Of a stretch of 38,382 bases of DNA, positions 24,766 through 33,164 are shown piece by piece; positions within the stretch are counted from its first letter, which is position 1, and each line of letters opens with the position of its first letter. The DNA comes from CAYZXT01 sp964482515 (GTDB taxonomy: Bacteria; Elusimicrobiota; Elusimicrobia; FEN-1173). The notes below the pieces were generated by a model. It had not been told where the DNA came from. It ran no database searches and was given only the letters and a program-made list of their open reading frames with translations. The DNA lies in NCBI GenBank assembly GCA_964482515.1, contig CAYZXT010000024.1:1-38382 (forward strand), read 5' to 3'. The position numbers and the translations under genes were made by a program.

Positions 24766-25800
24766 TTACGACGAAAGAAGGGCCCGCCGGGCACGCTTGA
24801 GATTGTCGAGCTCTTCCAGATAGCGCCCGCATCCCATCACCACGCACGACAAGGGATCCGCGGAGCGCGTCACCGGCAGCTCGGTCTCCTGCGAAAGCAG
24901 CTCCGGGAAACCCCGGAGAAGGCAGCCGCCCCCGGCCAACACGATGCCCCGGTCCACGAGGTCCGCGGACAATTCCGCGGGCGTCTCTTCCAGGGTCTGT
25001 TTCACCACTTCGATGATGAGCTTCACCGGCTCGGACAACGCCTGGCGGATCTCCTCGGAAGTGATGGTGATGGTCTTGGGCAGGCCGGTCACTTGGTCCC
25101 GGCCTTTGACTTCTATGGTCTGCTCTTCGGGAAGAGGAAAAACGCTCCCAACGCGTATCTTCACGTCTTCCGCCGTGGTCTCGCCGACCAGCAGGTTATA
25201 CTTTCGTCGAAAATATTGCACGATGGCCTCATCCATTTCGTCGCCCGCGACATCAAGCGACTTCGAGACCACCATTCCACCCAAGGATATGACCGCGACC
25301 TCCGTGGTGCCGCCGCCGATGTCCACGATCAAATTCCCGGACGGTTCAGATATCGGCATTTCGGCGCCGATGGCTGCGGCCATAGGCTCCTCAATCAAAT
25401 ACACTTCCCGGGCGCCGGCTTGCTCCGCCGACTCGCGCACGGCCCGCTTCTCCACCTCGGTGATCCCCGAAGGAATTCCGATGACCACCCGCGGGTGAAG
25501 CAGACTCCGGCGGTTGTGCACCTTCCGGATAAAGTATTTGATCATCTCCTGCGTGACTTCAAAATCCGCAATCACGCCGTTACGCAAAGGGCGAACCGAC
25601 AAGATGTTCGCCGGCGTTTTGCCCAACATGCGTTTGGCTTCAAGACCAAAGGCCAGGGCACGCTTTGTATCGCGCTCAATCGCCACCACGGAAGGTTCCC
25701 GCAGCACGATCCCCTGGCCTTTCACGTATACGAGAGTGTTCGCCGTACCTAAGTCGATCCCCATATCGTTGGAGAACAGGCTGAACACATAGTTGAACAT
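24766..25800 (-). CDS. mreB: Rod shape-determining actin homologue MreB
   Basis: An actin-fold ATPase of 344 residues whose membrane-bound filaments direct lateral wall synthesis. Phosphate-1 is MGIDLGTANTLVYVKGQG (13-30), phosphate-2 is IVDIGGGTTEVAVISLGG, and the adenosine motif is IVLAGGGCLLRG. The N-terminal MFNYVFSLFSND is suited to membrane insertion. The ATG at 25800 has GAGGGG eight bases upstream. It opens the mreBCD-mrdA-rodA-rng series and has a candidate promoter 84 bases upstream at the rplQ end. Confidence 0.98.
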   Translation of the reverse strand: MFNYVFSLFSNDMGIDLGTANTLVYVKGQGIVLREPSVVAIERDTKRALAFGLEAKRMLGKTPANILSVRPLRNGVIADFEVTQEMIKYFIRKVHNRRSLLHPRVVIGIPSGITEVEKRAVRESAEQAGAREVYLIEEPMAAAIGAEMPISEPSGNLIVDIGGGTTEVAVISLGGMVVSKSLDVAGDEMDEAIVQYFRRKYNLLVGETTAEDVKIRVGSVFPLPEEQTIEVKGRDQVTGLPKTITITSEEIRQALSEPVKLIIEVVKQTLEETPAELSADLVDRGIVLAGGGCLLRGFPELLSQETELPVTRSADPLSCVVMGCGRYLEELDNLKRARRALLSS

Positions 25801-25847
25801 TAGGATCGACCCCTCTTATTCAAAGCGACTTCCGATGTTGTCCGACA

Positions 25848-25880
25848 CTGGATGATGTTTTGTTAATTTCTTTCATCCAG
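25848..25880. other. Stem-loop between rplQ and mreB
   Basis: CTGGATGA (25848-25855) and TCATCCAG (25873-25880) form a perfect eight-base stem with a 17-base AT-rich loop. It lies in the mreB leader, downstream of the candidate promoter at 25884-25913. It has no poly-T tract, so it is not a standard intrinsic terminator for the ribosomal operon. A leader structure affecting mreB mRNA is an alternative. Confidence 0.4.
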
Positions 25881-25883
25881 GAG

Positions 25884-25913
25884 ACTATAGCATGGAAAAC
25901 GCTAGGAGATCAA
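25884..25913 (-). promoter_or_regulatory. Candidate promoter of the mreB operon
   Basis: On the minus strand there is TTGATC (25913-25908), an 18-base spacer and TATAGT (25889-25884). The -35 box overlaps the last codons of rplQ. The architecture (18-base spacer, TATAGT) matches the candidate amidase promoter. It would separate mre expression from the ribosomal operon. Confidence 0.5.
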
Positions 25914-26252
25914 TTTAACCAGGGCCATCTCGGCCCCGTCGCCCCTGCGCGTGCCCAGGCGGAAAACCCTGGTGCAACCGCCGGCCCGCTCCTGATATCG
26001 CGGAACCAGCACGTCGTGAAGCTTTTTGGTCACGGCTCTGTCCTGGATCTCCGCGCTGACGCGGCGAATCGCGGACAGGTTCTTTTTTTTCGCCTGAGCC
26101 ACGAGACCTTCGGTGAAGCGCGCCACTTCCCGCGCCTTGGAATAGGTCGTCGTCACTTGCTCGTGACGCAACAAGCTGGTGGCCATGTTGCGGAGCAGGG
26201 AAATACGCGCGCCCGTGGGGCGGCTTAGTTTGCGGCCGGAATGAGTTTTCAT
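25902..26252 (-). CDS. rplQ: 50S ribosomal protein L17
   Basis: A protein of 116 residues at the exit-tunnel side of the large subunit. It opens MKTHSGRKLSRPTGARISLL, lines with RNMATSLLRHEQVTTTYSKA, and ends with the R-TR-GD-A-MA-VKL pattern of L17. It is the last gene of the ribosomal operon, 18 bases after rpoA, with AGAGGA upstream of its ATG. The length is normal for bacteria without the long C-terminal tail. Confidence 0.97.
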   Translation of the reverse strand: MKTHSGRKLSRPTGARISLLRNMATSLLRHEQVTTTYSKAREVARFTEGLVAQAKKKNLSAIRRVSAEIQDRAVTKKLHDVLVPRYQERAGGCTRVFRLGTRRGDGAEMALVKLIS

Positions 26253-26270
26253 GTCTTGATCCTCTGCCTT

Positions 26271-27233
26271 TTAGATCTGCATCCCCAAGTTCAAGTCCAT
26301 TTCTTTGAGGCGGTCACGGATTTCGTCCAGGGATTTCTTGCCGAAGTTCTTGAACGACAGCAATTCTTCCTCGGTCTTGGTGACCAGCTCGCCGATGGTT
26401 TTGATCTTGGCGGCTTTGAGACAGTTGGAGGCGCGCACGGACAATTCGATGATGTCCACGGGCTGCCCCAGCATGTCCTTCATGCGGGTGCTCTTCTCGT
26501 CCGCTTGCGGGAGCGCCGCGGCGGAGGGTTCTTCCTTCTCGTCGAAGGTGATGAAGGTGGAGAGCGAATCCTTCAGGATCTTGGCGGCGTAGGCGAGAGC
26601 GTCGCTCGGCGCCACGGAACCGTCGGTCCAGACTTCCATGATCAGCTTGTCGTAGTCGGTCATCTGTCCCACGCGGGCGTTTTCCACTTCGTAGTGGACC
26701 TTCGTGACGGGGGAGAACATCGCGTCCACCGGGATAGTGCCCAGGGGCTGGCCTTCGCGGCGCAGCCTGTCGGAGGAAATATACCCGCGTCCGCGGCTCA
26801 CTTCGATCTCCATGTCCAGTTCGCCGCCCGCGTCCAAAGTCGCGAGGACGAGGTCCGGCGTCAGGATCTCGACGTTGCTGTTCCCCTCGATGTCCTTGGC
26901 CTTCACTTCGCCTTCCTTCTTGACGTACAGGCGGAGGGTTTCCGGGCCGGCGGAGAAAAGCTTGAGGCGGAGGTTCTTGAGGTTCATGATGATGTTGATC
27001 ACGTCTTCACGCACGCCCTTGAGGCTGGAGAATTCGTGCGGCGCGCCTTTGATCCGGACCGCCGTGACGGCGGCGCCTTCCAGGGACGCCAACAGGATGC
27101 GGCGCAGGGAATGCCCCACCGTGTGTCCATATCCTCTTTCGAAAGGTTCGGCGACGAACTTGCCGTAGCGCTCCGAGAGCGCTCCTGAGTCAACATCCAG
27201 TTTCTGCGGTAACACTAAACCCGAGGTCATCAT
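26271..27233 (-). CDS. rpoA: DNA-directed RNA polymerase subunit alpha
   Basis: A 320-residue subunit that nucleates RNA polymerase assembly. The N-terminal domain includes EPFERGYGHTVGHSLRRILL, the dimer interface. The C-terminal domain begins around residue 250 (VDIIELSVRASNCLKAA) and carries the helix-hairpin-helix NFGKKSLDEIRDRL that contacts UP elements and activators. Two ATG codons are adjacent at the start; AAGGAGG nine bases upstream serves the first. The gene lies between rpsD and rplQ, the classical alpha operon order. Confidence 0.98.
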   Translation of the reverse strand: MMTSGLVLPQKLDVDSGALSERYGKFVAEPFERGYGHTVGHSLRRILLASLEGAAVTAVRIKGAPHEFSSLKGVREDVINIIMNLKNLRLKLFSAGPETLRLYVKKEGEVKAKDIEGNSNVEILTPDLVLATLDAGGELDMEIEVSRGRGYISSDRLRREGQPLGTIPVDAMFSPVTKVHYEVENARVGQMTDYDKLIMEVWTDGSVAPSDALAYAAKILKDSLSTFITFDEKEEPSAAALPQADEKSTRMKDMLGQPVDIIELSVRASNCLKAAKIKTIGELVTKTEEELLSFKNFGKKSLDEIRDRLKEMDLNLGMQI

Positions 27234-27328
27234 TTCTTGACTCCTCCTTAAAGGTGCATTCAGCTGTCGGCTAAAATGCTCAAAATAATATCCCGCAACT
27301 TACAGCCCGAGGCTGAAAGCCGGCCGTT

Positions 27329-28015
27329 CTACTTGCTGTACAACTCGACGATGAATTGCTCGTTGACAGGGTAAGACATCTCTTCGCGGCTGGGCAACGC
27401 GCGCATCTTGCCGGCCAAGGTCACGCCTTCCAGCGTGCCGGTGTCTCCGGCCTTCTTCACGGCGCCGGCCACATCCCCATCCCACTCGAGCCAGGCGGGC
27501 AATCCTCTTTGAATGGTCTTCTCCAAGGATTTCTTCACGAAAACGTTCGTCGTCATGGAAACGGACACGGCAACGCGGTCGCCCGGTTTCACCTGGCACG
27601 ACGGAATGTCGACGCGATGGCCGTTCACTTGAACGTGCCCATGCCGGACGATTTGGCGGGAACCCGCCAAAGAGGCCGCGAAGCCCAGGCGGCGCACGAC
27701 GTTGTCCAAACGCGTCTCCAGGATGCGGAGGAGGTTTTCGCCCGTGTTGCCCTTCTGGTGGCTCGCCACGGTGAAATATCGCTGGAACTGCCTTTCCAAA
27801 ACGCCGGAGATGCGGCGGGCTTTCTGTTTTTCCCGCAAGCGTTTGCCGTATTCCGTGGGCTTGTTGGCGCGCCGTTTGGCGTGCTGACCCGGCGGCAATG
27901 CGCCGTGCTCCCCTTTATCGATGGGGCATTTGGCGTAACAACGTTCGCCTTTTAAAAAAAGTTTAACGCCTTCGCGGCGGCACAACTTGCAAACTGGTCC
28001 TGTATAACGAGCCAC
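27329..28015 (-). CDS. rpsD: 30S ribosomal protein S4 (zinc-binding form)
   Basis: A primary 16S rRNA binder of 228 residues. The N-terminus has CKLC (9-12) and a second cysteine pair around ERCYAKCPID, making the C+ zinc-ribbon form. The S4 RNA-binding domain is visible as RLDNVVRRLGFAASLAGSRQIVRHGHVQVNG. It starts with GTG at 28015, with AAGGAGG four bases upstream. The C-terminal end is slightly longer than usual for S4. In many bacteria S4 represses the alpha operon; no such site was recognised here. Confidence 0.97.
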   Translation of the reverse strand: MARYTGPVCKLCRREGVKLFLKGERCYAKCPIDKGEHGALPPGQHAKRRANKPTEYGKRLREKQKARRISGVLERQFQRYFTVASHQKGNTGENLLRILETRLDNVVRRLGFAASLAGSRQIVRHGHVQVNGHRVDIPSCQVKPGDRVAVSVSMTTNVFVKKSLEKTIQRGLPAWLEWDGDVAGAVKKAGDTGTLEGVTLAGKMRALPSREEMSYPVNEQFIVELYSK

Positions 28016-28031
28016 ACTGCCTCCTTAATTC

Positions 28032-28108
28032 ATTGCGGATTGCAGATTTTGGATTTCGGAATCAACCACATTTTTCATTCCGCACTCCGCAATCCGAATT
28101 CCGAAATT
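28032..28108. repeat. Palindromic element, family II, copy 1
   Basis: Fills the gap between rpsK and rpsD. A left arm with GCGGATTGCAGATTTTGGATTTCGGAAT-like content (given here only in outline) is mirrored by a right arm containing ATTCCGCACTCCGCAATCCG and TTCCGAAAT. Pairing is imperfect and modular, based on GGATT/AATCC and TTTCGGAA/TTCCGAAA units. A related element lies at 34520-34598. It is AT-richer than family I and unrelated to it. Confidence 0.75.
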
Positions 28109-28109
28109 A

Positions 28110-28553
28110 TTAGACTCTCCTCGCCTTGGGCGGACGGCAACCGTCGTGGGGAATCGGCGTCACATCGCGGATCGAAGTGATGATCAATCCGGCGGCCTGC
28201 AGCGCCCGGATGGCGGTTTCCCGTCCCGAACCGGGGCCCTTCACGAACACCGACACCTGTTTGACGCCGAGCTCGAGGGCTTTGCGGCCCACGGTGCTGG
28301 CGGTCATCTGCGCCGCGAAGGGTGTGCCCTTCTTGGTGCCTTTGAACCCGCTGGAGCCCGAAGAGCCCCAGACGATGCAATTGCCGCGTTCATCCGTGAT
28401 GTTCACAATGGTGTTGTTAAAAGACGACTGAATGTAGACGCGGGCGGAGGCGATGTCGCGCCACACTTTTTTTCCACGCGGCTTTGCTCCGGCTGCCGGG
28501 GCCGGCTTTGCGGCCTCTTTCGCTTCTTTAGGTGCGTCTTTCTGATCTGCCAT
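28110..28553 (-). CDS. rpsK: 30S ribosomal protein S11
   Basis: A platform protein of 147 residues. The core begins around residue 29 (KKVWRDIASARVYIQSSFNNTI) and ends PIPHDGCRPPKARRV, the conserved S11 tail near the Shine-Dalgarno helix. Residues 1-28 are an Ala/Lys/Pro-rich extension (ADQKDAPKEAKEAAKPAPAA) longer than in E. coli. The ATG at 28553 has AGGAGG 11 bases upstream, and no internal start near the core has a better site. Confidence 0.97.
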   Translation of the reverse strand: MADQKDAPKEAKEAAKPAPAAGAKPRGKKVWRDIASARVYIQSSFNNTIVNITDERGNCIVWGSSGSSGFKGTKKGTPFAAQMTASTVGRKALELGVKQVSVFVKGPGSGRETAIRALQAAGLIITSIRDVTPIPHDGCRPPKARRV

Positions 28554-28586
28554 GACTGGTAAGCCTCCTGGTAAATTTGCCGGAAA

Positions 28587-28979
28587 TTATTTCGCGGCGG
28601 TGGCCGGCGCCTGGACCTTCGCCGAACCGACTGTCTTACGACGACCGCGCCGGGTGCGGGCGTTGGTCTTCGTCCGCTGCCCGCGCACGGGCAAATTGCG
28701 GCGGTGGCGCAGGCCGCGGTACGCGCCGATCTCGATAAGGTGCCGGATGTTCTGCTGGATTTCGCGACGCAGATCGCCTTCCACTTTATAGTTCTTGGAA
28801 ATTTCGGAGTTGATCTTGGAGACTTCCGACTCCGTCAAATTTTTCACGCGGGTCGCCGGGTCGATCTCGACGATCTGCAAAATCTTTTCGGCCAACGGAC
28901 GCCCGATCCCATAGATATAGGACAGGGCGATGTCGATTCTCTTGTGTCTGGGAAGATCCAATCCTGCTATACGCGCCAT
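28587..28979 (-). CDS. rpsM: 30S ribosomal protein S13
   Basis: A small-subunit head protein of 130 residues that contacts P-site tRNA and bridges to the 50S. It opens MARIAGLDLPRHKRIDIAL and YIYGIGR (helix-two-turn-helix), then has GAYRGLRHRRNLPVRGQRTK, with the basic tail ARTRRGRRKTVG. The tail ends in a short Ala/Lys/Pro segment. The ATG at 28979 has AGGAG ten bases upstream. The frame is open further upstream, across rpmJ, but that part is not S13-like. Confidence 0.97.
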   Translation of the reverse strand: MARIAGLDLPRHKRIDIALSYIYGIGRPLAEKILQIVEIDPATRVKNLTESEVSKINSEISKNYKVEGDLRREIQQNIRHLIEIGAYRGLRHRRNLPVRGQRTKTNARTRRGRRKTVGSAKVQAPATAAK

Positions 28980-29040
28980 AAATCGAGACTCCTTTTGTGT
29001 GGTCCAGCTTTTTCCGTCGACCGGAACCGGCCGCGGACAT

Positions 29041-29154
29041 CTACCCTTGTCTCTGCTTGTGCCTCGGATTCGTGCAGAGGATGTATACTTTTCCCTTGCG
29101 CCGAACAACGCGGCATTTGTCGCAATGGGGCTTTACTGATGCTCGAACTCTCAT
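29041..29154 (-). CDS. rpmJ: 50S ribosomal protein L36 (zinc-binding form)
   Basis: A 37-residue protein. It begins MRVRASVKPHCDKCRVVRR and ends YILCTNPRHKQRQG. Cys11, Cys14, Cys27 and a histidine form the zinc site, so this is the C+ type. It starts at the ATG at 29154, three bases after infA, with GGGAG eight bases upstream within the infA end. Gene order infA-rpmJ-rpsM is the usual bacterial one. Confidence 0.97.
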   Translation of the reverse strand: MRVRASVKPHCDKCRVVRRKGKVYILCTNPRHKQRQG

Positions 29155-29156
29155 GA

Positions 29157-29375
29157 CTATTTCTCCCGATAAGTGATTCGCCCGCGCGTCAGATCGTAAG
29201 GGGACAACTCCACTCGAACTTTGTCCCCGGGCAAAATCTTGATGTAGTGCATCCGCATTTTTCCCGAGATGTGGGCCAACACTTTATGTCCGCCTTCAAT
29301 CTCCAGCCGAAACATGGCGTTGGGCAAAGCCTCCAACACCCGTCCTTCCACTTCAATCTTTTCTTCTTTGGTCAT
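29157..29375 (-). CDS. infA: Translation initiation factor IF-1
   Basis: A 72-residue OB-fold protein that binds the A-site of the 30S subunit during initiation. MTKEEKIEVEGRVLEALPNA and FRLEIEGGHKVLAHISGKMR followed by ILPGDKVRVELSPYDLTRGR are standard IF-1 segments. Its ATG overlaps the stop of the methionine aminopeptidase gene by four bases (ATGA). Confidence 0.98.
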   Translation of the reverse strand: MTKEEKIEVEGRVLEALPNAMFRLEIEGGHKVLAHISGKMRMHYIKILPGDKVRVELSPYDLTRGRITYREK

Positions 29376-30148
29376 TCGGGCCTCAAGGTCAGAATTTCCG
29401 GACCGTTCTCGGTGATCGCCACCGTGTGTTCAAAATGGGCGGCCCATCCGCCATCCTCGGTCACCACGGTCCAACCGTCATCCAAAACTTTTACGCGCCA
29501 GTCGCCGGCGGTCACCATCGGCTCAAGGGCCAGGACCAAGCCTGTTTCCAAACGAAGCCCCGTGTTGGGCGATCCGAAGTTGGGAACCGCCGGGTCCTCG
29601 TGCATGGCCCGGCCGATGCCGTGCCCGACGAAGTCCCTCACAACGCCGAACTTCCGCGCTTCAATGCATTCCTGGATCGCGTAGGACACGTCGCCCAAAC
29701 GGTTTCCCGCCTTCATCCTGGCGATGCCTTTTTCCAAAGATTCCCGGGTGACGTCCAAAAGGGACTGGTTCCTCGGCGAGAGCTTCCCTACCCCGAAGCT
29801 GGCGGCGGTGTCGCCGACAAACCCTTCGAGCGTGGCCCCCACATCGATGCTGACGAGGTCGCCTTCCTTTAAAATTCGTTTCGCGCTCGGGATCCCGTGG
29901 ACCACTTCTTCGTTGATCGAGGCGCATATGCTGGCAGGGTACCCGCGGTAGCCGATGAATGTGGGGATTCCCCCGCCCTGCCTGATGGCTTTTTCCGCGG
30001 CCCGGTCCAAATCCTTCGTGCTAACGCCGGGGGCAATAATCCTGGACACTTCGTGGAGGGCCAATCCCGCCAGCCGTCCAGCCTTCCGCATCGACGCCAA
30101 ATCCTTTTCAGATTTCAACTCGATGCGGCGTCCCGCGGAGCTGCTCAC
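29372..30148 (-). CDS. map: Methionine aminopeptidase, type I
   Basis: A dinuclear metal enzyme of 258 residues that removes N-terminal methionine from nascent proteins. Counted from the GTG start, the metal ligands are Asp102, Asp113, His176, Glu209 and Glu240, with His84 in EEVVHGIP as the substrate contact. GHGIGRAMHEDP is the family signature. There is no ATG near the 5' end. GTG at 30148 overlaps the adk stop by four bases (GTGA) and is preferred on coupling; TTG at 30118 is an alternative that removes ten residues. Neither has a clear ribosome site. Confidence 0.95.
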   Translation of the reverse strand: MSSSAGRRIELKSEKDLASMRKAGRLAGLALHEVSRIIAPGVSTKDLDRAAEKAIRQGGGIPTFIGYRGYPASICASINEEVVHGIPSAKRILKEGDLVSIDVGATLEGFVGDTAASFGVGKLSPRNQSLLDVTRESLEKGIARMKAGNRLGDVSYAIQECIEARKFGVVRDFVGHGIGRAMHEDPAVPNFGSPNTGLRLETGLVLALEPMVTAGDWRVKVLDDGWTVVTEDGGWAAHFEHTVAITENGPEILTLRPE

Positions 30149-30804
30149 TTTTTGCGGGCGACCCCGTCCAAAATCGCGTAAACGTTCCGGGCCACCGTTT
30201 CCACGGGCTCGTCGCCGTTCACTTTCTGCAGTACGTCCGCGCCGCGATAGTAAGAGATCAAAGGCTGCGTCAAATCCTGGAAAACCATCATCCGTTTCTT
30301 GATGGTCTCCGGCATATCGTCCGGTCGCTGAAAAACTTTTCCGCCGTCGACATCGCACTTGTCCGTTTCCTTCGGCGGCTGGCTGGAAAGGTTATAAATC
30401 TTCCCGCATTTTTCGCACTGTCGGCGCGTGGACAAACGCCGAACGGCTTCTTCTTCGGATAATTCGATATAGATGACGGTGTCGAGCTTCCACTGCACCG
30501 AGGACAAATAGTTGTCGAGCGCTTCGGCCTGGGCCACGGTGCGGGGGAAACCGTCCATCATGAACCCGCCGCGGCAATCCGGCTGGCCCAAACGCTTCTT
30601 GACGATTTCGACGGTCAGCTCATCGGGCACCAGGCGCCCGGACTTCAAATACTCTTCCACTTTCAAACCGAGATCCGTCTTCTGGGAAATTTGTTCACGG
30701 AACATGTTCCCGGTGGAGATATGCACCACGCCGTATTTCTTGATGAGGTTCACGGCCTGAGTTCCCTTGCCGGATCCCGGCGCGCCCAGTAAAACGATGT
30801 TCAT
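30145..30804 (-). CDS. adk: Adenylate kinase (zinc LID)
   Basis: A 219-residue enzyme that interconverts AMP, ADP and ATP. The P-loop is GAPGSGKGT (7-15), MDGFPRT (83-89) is the family signature, and the long-form LID holds a zinc site. Its ligands are Cys130, Cys133, Cys150 and Asp153 (CEKC...KCDVD). The ATG at 30804 overlaps the secY stop by four bases (ATGA). The order secY-adk-map-infA is typical of Firmicutes and many other phyla. Confidence 0.97.
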   Translation of the reverse strand: MNIVLLGAPGSGKGTQAVNLIKKYGVVHISTGNMFREQISQKTDLGLKVEEYLKSGRLVPDELTVEIVKKRLGQPDCRGGFMMDGFPRTVAQAEALDNYLSSVQWKLDTVIYIELSEEEAVRRLSTRRQCEKCGKIYNLSSQPPKETDKCDVDGGKVFQRPDDMPETIKKRMMVFQDLTQPLISYYRGADVLQKVNGDEPVETVARNVYAILDGVARKK

Positions 30805-32138
30805 GACCCCGCCCCCACGTTGAACCACCGACCTTTGACGCGACCCGACTTGGAAAAGCCCTCGTAGTGTCGCATGATCAGGTGGGACTCGATCTGACCG
30901 ATGGTATCCAGGGCCACGCCGACGGCGATCAAAATGGATGTTCCCCCGAAAAAGAACGGGGCGTTCATTCCGCGCCTCAGGTAATCTGGCAGGACCGCCA
31001 GGAGCGCGACGAAAATGGCGCCGCCCAGCGTGATCCGCTCCAAAACCTTCTGAATATAATTAGCGGTATGTTCTCCCGGCCGTATGCCCGGGATGAAACC
31101 GCCCCACTTTTTGAGATTATCGGCGAGATCCGTGGGATTGAACTGGACCGAGTTATAAAAATAGCAAAAGAAAATAATCAGGGCGGCGTAGGAAATTTCA
31201 TACCACCACACGCCGTTGTTCCACATCTGCATGATTTTCTGCGCCCAGCCGGAACTTTGGGAGAAGGACGCGATCGTCACGGGCACGGACAACAGCGACA
31301 CGGCAAAGATCACCGCGATCACGCCCGACTGGTCCACCTTCAGCGGCAGGAACGTGCTGGCGCCGCCGTACATCTTGCGGCCCACCATGCGCTTGGCGTA
31401 CTGAACAGGGATCTTCCTTTGGGCGGTTTCCACCCAGACGACGAGCCCGGTCACGACCAGGACAAGAACCAGGAGGAAGATCGCGCCGAAGAGCGACCGC
31501 TGCTGCAGCTGAAACACTTCCAGAATCAGGTTCTTCGAGGCCGCCGGCAAACCGTTCACGATTCCCGTGAAGATGATCAGGGAAATCCCATTCCCGATGC
31601 CGAGCTCCGTGATTTGCTCTCCAAGCCACATGACGAAAATGGTGCCCGTCGTGAGCGTGACCACCGTCGTGAAGATGAACAGGCCGCCGGCGTCTTTCAC
31701 CACCGGAATGTCGCCCGGCAACGGGATGCGCATGATCAAAGTCGTCAAACCGAAGGACTGTATCACGCCGAGGAACAGGGTGAAGTAGCGGGTGATCTGG
31801 TTCAGTTTTTTCCGTCCGAGTTCCCCCTCCTTGGCCAAACGGTCGAGGTAGGGGATGACGTGCGCGCCCTGGAGCAGGCTCATGATGATGGACGAGTTGA
31901 TGTAGGGCATGATGCCCATGGAAAAGATGGACATGCGGCCCAAAGCGCCGCCGGAAAACATGTCAAGGAACCCCAGCAAATTGTTCGATTGCGCCTGGAA
32001 AATGCGCTGCAGCGCCTCGGCGTTCACGCCCGGGATCGGGATCATGGCCCCCACGCGGTATATGGCCAATATCCCGAGGGTGATCAGGATGCGCTTGCGT
32101 AACTCGGGGATCTTGAAAATGTCCGCGACGGATTGCAT
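30801..32138 (-). CDS. secY: Protein translocase subunit SecY
   Basis: The central pore of the Sec translocon in the inner membrane, 445 residues with ten transmembrane helices. The first helix region is RILITLGILAIYRVGAMIPI, followed by the plug-region serine/glycine-rich FSGGALGRMSIFSMGIMPYI. FIPGIRPGEHTANYI, in the last cytoplasmic loop, is a strong SecY marker and contacts ribosome and SecA. The N-terminal ATG at 32138 is preceded by AAGG. It follows rplO by 20 bases. Confidence 0.97.
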   Translation of the reverse strand: MQSVADIFKIPELRKRILITLGILAIYRVGAMIPIPGVNAEALQRIFQAQSNNLLGFLDMFSGGALGRMSIFSMGIMPYINSSIIMSLLQGAHVIPYLDRLAKEGELGRKKLNQITRYFTLFLGVIQSFGLTTLIMRIPLPGDIPVVKDAGGLFIFTTVVTLTTGTIFVMWLGEQITELGIGNGISLIIFTGIVNGLPAASKNLILEVFQLQQRSLFGAIFLLVLVLVVTGLVVWVETAQRKIPVQYAKRMVGRKMYGGASTFLPLKVDQSGVIAVIFAVSLLSVPVTIASFSQSSGWAQKIMQMWNNGVWWYEISYAALIIFFCYFYNSVQFNPTDLADNLKKWGGFIPGIRPGEHTANYIQKVLERITLGGAIFVALLAVLPDYLRRGMNAPFFFGGTSILIAVGVALDTIGQIESHLIMRHYEGFSKSGRVKGRWFNVGAGS

Positions 32139-32158
32139 TTATATCCGGCCTTGCTCGG

Positions 32159-32641
32159 TCACTTGCCCTCGGTCGCGGCCGGTTTTTTCACGATCAGCTC
32201 CACGCTGCCGCCGGCCTTTTCGATTTTCTCTTTGGCGCTTTTGGAAAACGCATGCGCACGCACTTTGAATTTCTTCGTGAGCTCGCCCGCACCCAAAACC
32301 TTGACAGGCTGTTTCCGGCGGACCAGCCCTGAGGAAGACAATATCTCCGGATGGATCTCCGCGCCGCTGTCGAAAACAAATTCAAGGTCGGCGATGTTGA
32401 CCAGGGAATAGTGGATGCGGAAAATCTTATTGTTGAATCCGCGCTTCGGGATGCGGCGGATCAGCGGAATCTGTCCGCCCTCGAAACCGGGCCGCATGGA
32501 TGAATCGCCGGAGCGGGCGGTCTGGCCCTTGAATCCGCGGGTCGAACCCTTGCCGCCGTGGCCGGAACCTTCGCCGCGTCCGATGATTTTCCGGCGGTGC
32601 CGGGAGCCAGGAGCGGGTTTTAAAGTGTTTAAGCGCAACAT
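32159..32641 (-). CDS. rplO: 50S ribosomal protein L15
   Basis: A large-subunit protein of 160 residues. The glycine- and arginine-rich N-terminal extension has RKIIGRGEGSGHGGKGSTRG and KGQTARSGDSSMRPGFEGGQ, followed by PLIRRIPKRGFNN, all standard L15 features. Its start lies only 12 bases after the rpsE stop, so the rpmD (L30) gene that usually intervenes is absent here. Confidence 0.97.
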   Translation of the reverse strand: MLRLNTLKPAPGSRHRRKIIGRGEGSGHGGKGSTRGFKGQTARSGDSSMRPGFEGGQIPLIRRIPKRGFNNKIFRIHYSLVNIADLEFVFDSGAEIHPEILSSSGLVRRKQPVKVLGAGELTKKFKVRAHAFSKSAKEKIEKAGGSVELIVKKPAATEGK

Positions 32642-32653
32642 GAGTGAATCCTC

Positions 32654-33148
32654 CTAGATCGCCGCGACTTCTTTATTGCGCAGGCGAGCCACATCTTCCC
32701 TGGTGCGAAGGGACTGCAATCCCACCAAAGTGGCGTATACGACGTTAAATGGATTCTGGCTGCCGAGGGACTTGGTCAGCACGTCTTTGATGCCCACGGC
32801 TTCCAGCACGGCGCGCATGCTGCCGCCCGCGATAACCCCGGTTCCCGGAGCGGCGGGCTTCAACAAGATGGACCCGGCGCCGAAATGCCCCACGGTCTCA
32901 TGGGGGATGGTCCCGCCGCTAAGGGGGATCTTGATGATGGTTTTTTTGGCCCGCAAGACGGCCTTCTGGATCGCCGCTTGGACTTCCTTGGCCTTGCCCA
33001 CGGCTCCGCCCACATGGCCGGCGCCGTCGCCCACCACCACGAGGGCGTTGAAGGAAAAGCGCTTGCCGCCCTTCACGACCTTCGCCACGCGGTTGATGGT
33101 GACAACAGTTTCTTTTAGAGTTAAATTGGATGCATCGATTCTCGCCAC
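32654..33148 (-). CDS. rpsE: 30S ribosomal protein S5
   Basis: A 164-residue protein of the small-subunit decoding region. A double-stranded-RNA-binding-like N-terminal domain (ETVVTINRVAKVVKGGKRFS, FNALVVVGDG) precedes the C-terminal domain with GTGVIAGGSMRAVLE and the KSLGSQNPFNVVYATLVGL end. It starts with GTG at 33148, supported by GAGGAG five bases upstream. The frame is open upstream inside rplR, without family similarity. The N-terminus before the core is unusually short (about ten residues). Confidence 0.96.
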   Translation of the reverse strand: MARIDASNLTLKETVVTINRVAKVVKGGKRFSFNALVVVGDGAGHVGGAVGKAKEVQAAIQKAVLRAKKTIIKIPLSGGTIPHETVGHFGAGSILLKPAAPGTGVIAGGSMRAVLEAVGIKDVLTKSLGSQNPFNVVYATLVGLQSLRTREDVARLRNKEVAAI

Positions 33149-33164
33149 GTCGTCTCCTCGGTTT

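Noticed and set aside
27234..27328. Possible promoter or S4 regulatory site between rpsD and rpoA
   Set aside because: A TATTAT and a small CAGCC-TCG-GGCTG stem are visible on the minus strand, but no -35 box at correct spacing was found and the S4 target structure could not be recognised.
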